Assembly: GCA_036273175.1 (NCBI GenBank) | Contig: DASUIE010000233.1 | Span: 1-12,611, forward strand | DNA length: 12,611 nucleotides | Origin: DATARH01 sp036273175 | GTDB taxonomy: Bacteria > Pseudomonadota > Alphaproteobacteria > ATCC43930 > CGMCC-115725 | Direction: 5' to 3' | Translations under genes and position numbers: made by a program | Notes under the pieces: model-generated | The model's database searches: none | What the model saw: the letters and a program-made list of their open reading frames with translations, nothing else | Told to the model about the DNA's origin: nothing | In this document: positions 1 through 7,724 of the stretch, piece by piece | How positions within the stretch are numbered: position 1 is the stretch's first letter | How the letters are laid out: each line of letters opens with the position of its first letter

Positions 1-347
1 CTGATCACGCGGCCTTCTTGGGTGCGCTTGCTAAAAGACCAATCAATGTGGTTGTCCTTAAGGAATCGCAGTGTCCAACGGCTTTGCCGAGGACGCTCCC
101 ATACCGCCGTAACGATCCCATCGCGGTCGACCGACAACGCCGGAAGCTGCCAGTCAGGATGCTGCTGCACAAGTTCCAGCATCTCGCGCAGGGACCAAGG
201 CTTCGGAACAATTCGCTCGCTTTCATCGGGCGCGCCGCGCTCGTCCTCATCGGCGTTCAAAAAGACGCCGAGAGTGCGGTAGAGGGAGGCCTTATCATCG
301 TCCGGCAGCTTAGCGCGTTCGATTGCCTCCCGGATTGGGCTAGGCAT
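1..347 (-). CDS. Hypothetical protein, C-terminus cut by window edge
   Basis: An open frame runs leftward from an ATG at 345-347 off the window start, giving 115 complete codons without a stop. The translation (MPSPIREAIERAKLPDDDKA...) looks like a real soluble acidic protein: helical N-terminus, the stretch WSLREMLELVQQHPDWQLPAL at about residues 51-71, then alternating hydrophobic segments (ALSVDRDGIVTAVW, TLRFLKDNHIDWSF) like beta strands. I recognise no family and see no signal peptide or catalytic motif. The frame is also open upstream to a GTG at 513-515, which would add 56 residues, but those bases lie in a region dense in RNA-like pairing, so I prefer the ATG. The only ribosome-site candidate is GGGGA, very close to the ATG. 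The gene lies downstream of the structured-RNA region on the same strand. Confidence is good that it is coding, low on function. Confidence 0.6.
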   Translation of the reverse strand, partial: MPSPIREAIERAKLPDDDKASLYRTLGVFLNADEDERGAPDESERIVPKPWSLREMLELVQQHPDWQLPALSVDRDGIVTAVWERPRQSRWTLRFLKDNHIDWSFSKRTQEGRVI

Positions 348-422
348 GTCCCCGATGCAGGGCACCGCCGCCGCGGACACGGCGAAACCATAAGCCAAAA
401 GTCCCCCCCCAGGGCGCGTGCA

Positions 423-662
423 GTCTGGATGCGCCTTGGTCAGACACAATGGATAGGGTTCGCTGCATTTGCAACCTCCCGGTTGATCCAGACGATCGCT
501 TCTCCCTCTTAACACTAGGTGAACCCGGAAGGTTCATGGTGTCTCGTAGCGAGGCTACGTGGAAGCTAAGTCATAGAGGCGTCCCGCTGAGGACGCTTGA
601 TAGGTAATACGGGCGAGAAATAAGGCGATTTGCGGGTGACACCAAGGAGCCGCTTCAGCGGC
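423..662 (-). ncRNA. Candidate large structured RNA, family unidentified
   Basis: Perfect complementarities seen directly: 423-430 with 486-493 (8 bp), enclosing the hairpin 472-476/481-485, whose loop on the minus strand is GGGA, a GNRA tetraloop; the hairpin TGAACC 520-525/531-536; a long-range 7-bp helix 537-543/638-644 that encloses hairpins 545-550/554-559 (3-nt loop) and 577-584/591-598 (6-nt loop, one G-T pair); and the hairpin 649-653/658-662. This nesting, within about 240 bases that are less GC-rich than the neighbours, is far more ordered than ordinary spacer. The GNRA loop and the following leftward ORF favour the minus strand. Size, position directly upstream of an ORF and layout recall the HEARO (IscB-associated omega) RNAs, but no IscB-like ORF is visible and I cannot align it. 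Boundaries are approximate; the family is unproven. Confidence 0.5.
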
Positions 663-728
663 GGCGGCAACGCAGCGAAGTGCCGTTAGCGGGGATGAAG
701 TCGAAACAGAGCTTTGGGCAAGGACTGA

Positions 729-3700
729 CTACTCCGCCGCCGCTCCCCTCGTGGCCTGGGCTAGCTGCTCGGGCGGCACCCGCGCCAGCGAGGCCTGAAG
801 ATCGGCGACGCGCACCGGCTTGGCGACAAAGTCGTTCATCCCGGCATCCATGCAGCGCCGCGCGTCCTCGCCGAAGGCATTGGCGGTCAGCGCGACGATC
901 CACACGTCGCGGCGCCCGGGCGGGTGCAGCGCGCGGATCGCGGCGGTCGCGGCGAGCCCGTCCATCTCGGGCATCTGCACATCCATGAAGACGAGGTGAT
1001 ACGGCGCGAGCCGCACCGCCTCGACCGCCTCCAGCCCATTCGACACCGCATCGACCCGGCAACCTAGCTTTTCGAGCATCTGCTTGACCACGACCTGGTT
1101 GACCTTGTTGTCCTCGGCGATCAGCACGCGCAGCCCTGCTCCGACCGACGGCGCGGGTTGCGCCGGGGCGGCCGGGGCCGCCGCGCGCGGAGCGGCCTCG
1201 GCCGCCAGCGCCGCGTAAAGCGCCGAGGGCGGGCATGGCTTGACCAGCACCGCGGCGATGCCGAGGCGCGCCGCCGCCTCGCGCGTCTCCGGGGCGGCCG
1301 ACGAGGTGGCGAGGACCAGCCGCAAATTGGCCAGTCCGGGCGTTGCGCGGATCCGGCGGGCCACCTCCAACCCGTCGATTCCGGGCATCGCGTGGTCGAG
1401 GATCGCGGCGGCGAACCCCCTCCCCGCTGCCGCCGCCCCGCCCAGCGCCGGCACTACCGACTCCGGCGCCTCGACGGTCTCGACGGAGGCCTGCCACGCC
1501 GCCAGCTGATGACTCATGATCTCGCGGTTGACCGCGTTGTCGTCCGCGACCAGAACCCGCTTGCCGGCGAGCCCGGTCCTTGCCTCCCGCTCCGCCGCGT
1601 GTCCCCGCGCCGGCGCCAGCGCCGCGGTGAACCAGAACTGGCTCCCCTTCCCTTCGTCGCTGGCGACGCCGATCGAGCCGCCCATCAGCGCGGCGAGCTT
1701 GCGCGAGATCGACAGCCCGAGCCCGGTGCCCCCATAGCGGCGCGCGATCGTCCGGTCGCCCTGGGTGAATTGCTCGAACAGGATCGGCAGCACCGTTTCG
1801 GGAATGCCGATGCCGGTATCGGCGACATCGAACCGCACCAGAAAGCGCCGGTCCGCGGCGCCGCGTCCCGTCCGCCCGGCCGGCGCGACCGAAATCGCGA
1901 CGCCGCCGCGTTCGGTGAATTTGATCGCATTGCCGACCAGGTTGTAGAGGATTTGCCGGATGCGCCCGGCATCGCCATGGGCGGCCTCCGGCGTGCCCGG
2001 GGCGAGAAAGAACCCGATCTCCAGCCCCTTGGCGAAAGCGCGCGGGGCCATCACGTCGCACACGCTCTGCACCAGCGGCTCGATCTCGAAATCGCCCTCG
2101 TCGAGGACCAGCCGATCGGCTTCGAGCCGCGAGAAATCGAGGATGTCGTTGATCACCGAAAGCAGGTGGTCGGCCGAATCGCGGACGATTTCGGCATAAC
2201 GCTGCTGCTCGTCGGTGAGCGAGGTGTCGAGCAGCAGCCCGGTCATCCCGACGACGCCGTTCATCGGCGTGCGGATTTCGTGGCTCATCGCCGCGAGGAA
2301 TTCGGATTTGGCGCGGCTCGCCAGCTCGGCCTCGTCCTTGCTGGCGACGACCTCGCGCTCGGCCCGCTTGCGTTCGGTGATGTCGCGGATGATCACCGCG
2401 ATCTTGCGCGTGCCCGCGTCGAAGAAATCGGCGAAGGCCGCTTCCATGTCGAACACGCTGCCATCGGCGGCGCGGCCCTGGAACTCCCGCGGTCCGTCGC
2501 CGCTGCCGAGAAAACTCTCGAACGCGGCGCGGTCGGCGGGAACGGCAAGCTCGGCGATCTGGCGCCCCGGCAGATCGGCCGGATTACAGCGGAAGATGCG
2601 GGAGGCGGCGGCGTTGACGATCTCGATCGCACCGCTCTCGTCGGCGGTCAGGATGGCGTCGGCCGCGGTCTCGATGATCGCGCGGAAGCGGTCGTTGCTG
2701 ATCTGCAGCGACGACAGCGTCTGCGACAGCCGCTCGCGCTCGCCCCTGAGCTCGCTTTCGCGCACCCCGAGCGCCTCCTCCGAGCGCTGCCGCCGCAGCA
2801 ATTGCCGCACCAGCAGCCCGGTGAACAGCAATACGACGACCACGAGCCCCGCGGCGGTCGCGATCAGCTGCCACCGTCCCGTCTTGTATTCGGCGAAGAG
2901 GTCGCTGTCGGAGAGGCCGACCCCGACGATCAGCGGATAGTCGCGCAGCACGCTGTAGCTGACGACGCGCGACACGTTGTCGAGCGCGCTCTCGACATGG
3001 AAGCTGCGGTCGGTCGAATCGGGTGTCAGCTCGAGCCGCACCGTCTCGCCGATCGTCAGCACCGGGCTGTAGGCGCCGGGATTGCCGGGATTTTTCGTGA
3101 ACGCGACGCGGGCGCGCACCACCCCGTCGCGGCCGACCAGCATGACCGTGCCGCCGGGCCCGAGATCGACCGCCTCGTAAAACCGCGCCAGGTAATAGGG
3201 GTCGAGCGAGACCACCAGAACTCCGGCAAAGCTCCCGTCCGCGTTGTCGATGCGGCGGGACAGCGGGATCGACCAGCGCCCCGCGCCGCTCCCGGCGATC
3301 GGCTTGCCGATGAACAGCGAGGCGTCGGCGTGATTGACGTGATAGAGGAAGTAATCCTCGCTGCGCACCGAGGCGGTGACCGGCGCCGGGCCGTCGGTGG
3401 TGCCGAGGATCGTGCCGTTCTTGTCGGCCATCAGGATCTGCACCGACAAATCCTGCAGCAGCAATTCCTTGCCCGGCCATTCCCACAGCTTGAAATGGGC
3501 GGGGTCGCTCTCGTACCCGCGCTTGAGCACGGCGAGCGTCTGGTCGACCTCCTTGACCGTGCGGCGGATATGCTCCTCGAAGGCGCGGGCGAGGTTGGAG
3601 GTGTGCTTGCGCGCCTCCTCGACGATCGCGGCGCGCTGCCCGGCGAGCTGCATGAACACGGCGACACCGATCAGCACGGCCACGGCCAGACCGAACAGCG

Positions 3701-3749
3701 AGGTGGCGAACGGCAGGAGGAACCCGGCGCCGCGCCGGAACAGGCGCAA
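729..3749 (-). CDS. Membrane hybrid sensor histidine kinase (Cache-PAS-HisKA-HATPase-REC-REC)
   Basis: A 1006-residue inner-membrane sensor kinase. Order seen: N-terminal TM helix about 11-35; periplasmic sensing region about 36-293, double-Cache/PDC-like; second TM about 294-316; linker coiled coil about 320-350; PAS about 352-460; HisKA with H-box SHEIRTPMNG, phosphoacceptor H490; HATPase with N-box N603/N607, DTGIG at 644-648, GGTGLG at 673-678; REC1 (D736, D737, phosphoacceptor D785, K837); an Ala/Pro linker about 850-870; REC2 (E879, D880, phosphoacceptor D923, T955, K977). Both receivers keep their key residues and no Hpt domain is present, so phosphate must leave to a separate Hpt protein, and one is encoded nearby. 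By architecture it is LuxQ-like; the ligand is unknown. The start is TTG (3747-3749) with no clear ribosome site; no ATG or GTG occurs upstream in frame. Divergent from the sigma-54 regulator gene, 147 bp apart. Confidence 0.95.
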   Translation of the reverse strand: MRLFRRGAGFLLPFATSLFGLAVAVLIGVAVFMQLAGQRAAIVEEARKHTSNLARAFEEHIRRTVKEVDQTLAVLKRGYESDPAHFKLWEWPGKELLLQDLSVQILMADKNGTILGTTDGPAPVTASVRSEDYFLYHVNHADASLFIGKPIAGSGAGRWSIPLSRRIDNADGSFAGVLVVSLDPYYLARFYEAVDLGPGGTVMLVGRDGVVRARVAFTKNPGNPGAYSPVLTIGETVRLELTPDSTDRSFHVESALDNVSRVVSYSVLRDYPLIVGVGLSDSDLFAEYKTGRWQLIATAAGLVVVVLLFTGLLVRQLLRRQRSEEALGVRESELRGERERLSQTLSSLQISNDRFRAIIETAADAILTADESGAIEIVNAAASRIFRCNPADLPGRQIAELAVPADRAAFESFLGSGDGPREFQGRAADGSVFDMEAAFADFFDAGTRKIAVIIRDITERKRAEREVVASKDEAELASRAKSEFLAAMSHEIRTPMNGVVGMTGLLLDTSLTDEQQRYAEIVRDSADHLLSVINDILDFSRLEADRLVLDEGDFEIEPLVQSVCDVMAPRAFAKGLEIGFFLAPGTPEAAHGDAGRIRQILYNLVGNAIKFTERGGVAISVAPAGRTGRGAADRRFLVRFDVADTGIGIPETVLPILFEQFTQGDRTIARRYGGTGLGLSISRKLAALMGGSIGVASDEGKGSQFWFTAALAPARGHAAEREARTGLAGKRVLVADDNAVNREIMSHQLAAWQASVETVEAPESVVPALGGAAAAGRGFAAAILDHAMPGIDGLEVARRIRATPGLANLRLVLATSSAAPETREAAARLGIAAVLVKPCPPSALYAALAAEAAPRAAAPAAPAQPAPSVGAGLRVLIAEDNKVNQVVVKQMLEKLGCRVDAVSNGLEAVEAVRLAPYHLVFMDVQMPEMDGLAATAAIRALHPPGRRDVWIVALTANAFGEDARRCMDAGMNDFVAKPVRVADLQASLARVPPEQLAQATRGAAAE

Positions 3750-3896
3750 GGCGGGGTCGGGCGCCTCGTATCGCGCCGGGTCGGGAGCGGCTCCGGCGGT
3801 CAGCCTCTTGCCCCGCGGGGAAACTGGATCGGCGCCGGCCCTTCAGCTATTTGAAACCATGTTCTACTAGGAAGGGAGCGTGCTGAAGGAGCTCGC

Positions 3897-5290
<1,394 letters not shown>

Positions 5291-5294
<4 letters not shown>

Positions 5295-5632
5295 GCCTCG
5301 CGCATCCGTTCGGCGAGCGCCGCGCGAGTTTCGGCCGCGAGCCGCGCCACCACGGCGGCTGGCTCGACGAGCGGCGCGCTGCCCTCGGCGGCCCGCTCGA
5401 CCGCCGCGGCGGCTTCCGACAAGGCGGCGGCGCCGAGCTGGCCGGCGCTGCTCTTCAGCGAATGCGCCGCCTTGCGCACCGCCTCGCGCCCGCCCGGGTC
5501 CCCGGCGCCGGCCGCGATCGCCGCGCTAAGCTCACGGCTTTCGGTCAGGAACAGCTCGATCACCGGCCGCAGCGCGTCGCGGCCGATATACTCGATCATG
5601 TCGCCGAGCACCGCGTCGTCGATCAGGGTCAT
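5291..5632 (-). CDS. Hpt-domain phosphotransfer protein (LuxU-like)
   Basis: A 113-residue, single-domain histidine phosphotransferase. The Hpt motif AHSLKSSAGQLGA places the phosphorylated histidine at H57, with the expected following K60 and G64. The rest is helical and Ala/Glu rich, as in the four-helix bundle of this family, and the length is typical of free-standing Hpt proteins. Its likely role is to carry phosphate from the receiver of the hybrid kinase to D55 of the sigma-54 regulator. The start ATG overlaps the purM stop as ATGA (5629-5632), implying translational coupling; no separate promoter space exists. The TAA stop (5291-5293) overlaps the convergent regulator's TAG. A longer open frame extends upstream, but that part is antisense or out-of-frame shadow of purM. 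Confidence 0.9.
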
Positions 5633-6717
5633 GCCGGCGCGAACTTCTTGCCCTGGCCGACCAGCTTTTCGCGCTCCAGCCGCACCGATCGCGCCGGGTC
5701 GGCGACCGCGCGGCCGATCGCGCGCGCGTCGCGGCCATGCCGGCGCAGGATCGCCAGCGTCGCATCCGCATCGCCCGGCGCGACGGTGACGCAGAACCCG
5801 ACCCCCATATTGTAGACCTCGAACATCTCCGCCCGGGGGATGCCGCCGAGCTTCTCGATCAGCCCGAAAAGCGGCGGAACCGGCGGCAGATCGTCCAGCA
5901 CGAAGCCGATCTCGGCCTCGACTCGCGGCAGGTTGAGGAGCCCGTCGCCGGTAATATGCGCCAGCGCCTTGACCGACGGGATGCGCTCCAGCACTTCGAG
6001 AATCTCGGGCACGTAGATAAAGGTCGGGCGCAGCAGCTCCTCCCCGAGCGTGCAGCCGAGCTCGGCGACGTGGCTGTCGACCGTCAGCCGCGCCTCGTCG
6101 AACAGCACGCGCCGGGTCAGCGTCATCCCGTTGCTGTGGATGCCGCTGCTGGCGATGCCGATGACGACATCGCCCGGCACGAGGTCGCGGCCGACGATGA
6201 TGCGGTCCAGCGCCACCGTGCCGATTGCGGTGCCGACCAGGTCGAAGCCGCGCACCACGTCGCGAAGCTGGGCGATCTCGCCGCCGGTGATCGAGATGTT
6301 CGACTGCCGCGCCCCCTCGGCGAGCCCGGCCGCGATGCCGCCGAGCATCGCCGCGTCGGCCTTCTCGACCGCGATGTAGTCGACCAGCGATACCGGCCGC
6401 GCGCCGACGCAGATCAGGTCGTTGACGTTCATCGCGATACAGTCGATGCCGATCGTGTCGTAGCGCCGGCACAGATCGGCGATCATCGCCTTCGACCCGA
6501 CACCGTCGGTCGAGATCGCCAGCCCGATCCCGCCGATATCGATGACATTGGCGAAATAGCCGATCGGCAGCTGGACCGCGCCGAACCCCGATTTCGGCCA
6601 GGTTGCCGTGACGCGCTCGATGATGTTGGCAAGGCCGGCATCGGCCTCGGCGATGTCGACGCCGGCCGCCTTGTGGCGATCGAAGGCGATGTTGCTGCGC
6701 GCCACGCCCTTCCCCAA
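5629..6717 (-). CDS. purM: Phosphoribosylformylglycinamidine cyclo-ligase (AIR synthetase), divergent form
   Basis: About 362 residues, normal length for PurM, which closes FGAM to AIR with ATP in cytoplasmic purine synthesis. Family signs: AGVD at 18-21, TDGVGSK at 70-76, DTIGIDCIAMNVND at 87-100, GGE at 145-147, SSGIHSNG at 190-197, HITGDGL at 254-260 and MGVGF at 304-308. It is unlike the common PurM in places: the segment after AGVD lacks the usual KRT..P stretch, GETAEM is GEIAQL, and the middle reads LPIGYFANVIDIGG. This matches a distinct PurM lineage I recall from other phyla. The longest frame starts at TTG (6715-6717), but GTG at 6703-6705 has GGGGAAGG upstream and may be the true start. 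A hairpin with a T-tract ends just before it. Its stop overlaps the hpt start, a four-base ATGA overlap. It could be a paralogue with another substrate, but the PurM fold is certain. Confidence 0.88.
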   Translation of the reverse strand: MGKGVARSNIAFDRHKAAGVDIAEADAGLANIIERVTATWPKSGFGAVQLPIGYFANVIDIGGIGLAISTDGVGSKAMIADLCRRYDTIGIDCIAMNVNDLICVGARPVSLVDYIAVEKADAAMLGGIAAGLAEGARQSNISITGGEIAQLRDVVRGFDLVGTAIGTVALDRIIVGRDLVPGDVVIGIASSGIHSNGMTLTRRVLFDEARLTVDSHVAELGCTLGEELLRPTFIYVPEILEVLERIPSVKALAHITGDGLLNLPRVEAEIGFVLDDLPPVPPLFGLIEKLGGIPRAEMFEVYNMGVGFCVTVAPGDADATLAILRRHGRDARAIGRAVADPARSVRLEREKLVGQGKKFAPA

Positions 6718-6763
6718 AGAAAAACCCGCCGGCCGGAGCTACATAGCGGCTCCGGCCGGCGGG
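6717..6763 (-). terminator. Strong hairpin plus T-tract, terminator or purM attenuator
   Basis: Perfect 15-bp inverted repeat: CCCGCCGGCCGGAGC at 6725-6739 and its complement at 6749-6763, with a 9-nt loop. On the minus strand it is followed by TTTTCTTT, the form of an intrinsic terminator. It lies 15 bp after the hydrolase stop and about 8-20 bp before the purM start on the same strand, so transcripts arriving from the hydrolase gene would stop here unless they read through into purM-hpt. Confidence 0.85.
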
Positions 6764-6768
6764 CTCAA
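6740..6768 (-). promoter_or_regulatory. Weak candidate purM promoter inside the hairpin
   Basis: On the minus strand TTGAGC (6768-6763), a 17-bp spacer and TATGTA (6745-6740) have sigma-70 spacing, though the -10 matches consensus poorly. If real, transcription would start within the second hairpin arm, so the hairpin would not form in purM mRNA. This would reconcile a terminator placed directly before purM. Speculative. Confidence 0.2.
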
Positions 6769-6778
6769 CCGAACCGCC

Positions 6779-7609
6779 CTAGCGGACGTGCTTCTGGATG
6801 AAGTCGTGCACCGGCTGGTGGGTAACGTCGCTGCCCCGCTTCTCGTTATCGAAATACGCGATCTCGATATCGCCGCCGGCGCCGCGGTAATTGCTGACGA
6901 ACCGCTCGGGCTCGTTGCCGGCGAAGCTCGAATCGGGGTCATGGTAGTCGTGGGTCATATCGGGCCGGCCCTGCAGCCACAGCGCCTTCGGCATCGTCAC
7001 CTTCTCGCCGCGCTCGAGGATCAGCATCGGGTTGCCTTCCGACATCCCGGCCACGTCGTGCCAGTAGGTCTCGTGCTTCTTGTCCATGCCGACCGCCCAG
7101 CCCGGCGCGCCGCCGGCATCGACGAGGCGCTTGGCGTGGTTATAGCGCGACAGCGGGTTGATCACCGGCCATTGCATGATGACCGCCTTGACGCTCGCGT
7201 CGCCGGCCCCGCCCGGGATCGCGGTATAGCGCGGGTCGTTGGGCCGCATCGCCACCAGCATCGCCAGGTGCCCGCCGCTCGACGCCCCGCCGATCGCGAT
7301 CCGCGCCGGGTCGGCCTTCAGCTCCCTCGCATGCGCCTTGACCCAGCGGATGCCGTAATTGATGTCCTGGCACGAGGTCGGATAGCCGTCCGGGCCGTGG
7401 CGGAAATTGAGCGTGACCATCACGGTGCCGCGCGCCGCCAGGTATTCGCCGAGCCCGGTGCGGTCTTCGAGGTCGCCGTTGTTCCAGGCGCCGCCGTGCA
7501 GGTCGATAAAGGTCGGGAACGGGCCCGCCCCTTCCGGCTTGAACACCCGCGCCATGATCTGCCGGTCGCCGTGGGTGACGTAGCAGACGTTCTCGATAGT
7601 GACTGCCAT
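6779..7609 (-). CDS. Alpha/beta-hydrolase, HSL/BD-FAE-like esterase
   Basis: A 276-residue cytoplasmic hydrolase without signal peptide. Oxyanion motif HGGAW at 38-42; nucleophile elbow GASSGG at 108-113 with S110 as nucleophile; D217 or a nearby Asp (GRPDMTHDYHDPD) as probable acid; H264 (DVTHQP) as catalytic His near the C-terminus. This arrangement is that of carboxylesterases/kynurenine-formamidase-like members of the hormone-sensitive-lipase group. The substrate is unknown; the neighbouring dioxygenase suggests an ester, amide or ring-cleavage product in a catabolic pathway. The start ATG at 7607-7609 is chosen because GGAGG precedes it at about 9 nt; the frame stays open further upstream into the divergent spacer but without such a site. 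Divergent from the homogentisate-dioxygenase-like gene, and followed by a strong hairpin terminator. Confidence 0.85.
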   Translation of the reverse strand: MAVTIENVCYVTHGDRQIMARVFKPEGAGPFPTFIDLHGGAWNNGDLEDRTGLGEYLAARGTVMVTLNFRHGPDGYPTSCQDINYGIRWVKAHARELKADPARIAIGGASSGGHLAMLVAMRPNDPRYTAIPGGAGDASVKAVIMQWPVINPLSRYNHAKRLVDAGGAPGWAVGMDKKHETYWHDVAGMSEGNPMLILERGEKVTMPKALWLQGRPDMTHDYHDPDSSFAGNEPERFVSNYRGAGGDIEIAYFDNEKRGSDVTHQPVHDFIQKHVR

Positions 7610-7626
7610 CTCGGTTCCTCCCAGGT

Positions 7627-7639
7627 TCGCGCGTCGCGA
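7627..7639. promoter_or_regulatory. Inverted repeat in the divergent spacer
   Basis: TCGCG-CGT-CGCGA is a perfect 5-bp dyad with a 3-bp centre, 17 bp upstream of the hydrolase start and 85 bp upstream of the dioxygenase start. In a 115-bp divergent promoter region such a dyad could be an operator for a regulator of both genes; none is encoded beside it, and CG-rich dyads also arise by chance in this genome. Confidence 0.25.
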
Positions 7640-7681
7640 GTAATCGGATATGCTGAGCGTAGCCCCACGGGAGCGGGGCGG

Positions 7682-7709
7682 CCAGCGCGAAATTCCCAGC
7701 GCGAAATTC
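7682..7709. repeat. Perfect 14-bp tandem repeat, two copies
   Basis: The unit CCAGCGCGAAATTC occurs at 7682-7695 and again at 7696-7709 without mismatch, ending 15 bp before the dioxygenase start codon and just upstream of its GGAGGG. It carries AAATT tracts, unusual in such GC-rich DNA. It could be a pair of direct operator half-sites on the same helix face spacing (14 bp is not an exact multiple of a turn) or a recent duplication. Confidence 0.6.
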
Positions 7710-7724
7710 CACGGAGGGATGCCG

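Noticed and set aside
18..512. Plus-strand 164-codon frame at the left edge
   Set aside because: Antisense to the protein-like leftward frame and to the RNA-like region; no recognisable domain.
340..537. Minus-strand 65-codon frame (MNLPGSP...), and the GTG-515 extension of the left-edge gene
   Set aside because: Both run through the region of dense RNA pairing. The extension has a hydrophobic patch near residue 38-52 that could mimic a signal peptide, but no ribosome site supports it.
1158..3854. 898-codon open frame on the plus strand opposite the hybrid kinase
   Set aside because: It is rich in Arg, Gly, Pro and Asp repeats with no domain, exactly antisense to a gene with intact kinase motifs; an effect of high GC.
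3851..3870. TTGAAA as -35 of the regulator gene
   Set aside because: No -10 box occurs at a suitable distance; TACTAG is only 8 bp away.
5737..6801. 354-codon plus-strand frame opposite purM
   Set aside because: Composition is shadow-like (Asp/Arg/Ala/His) and purM motifs are unmistakable on the other strand.
7365..7382. TGGCAC resembling the -24 box of a sigma-54 promoter
   Set aside because: It lies inside the hydrolase gene and lacks the TTGC -12 box at the right distance.
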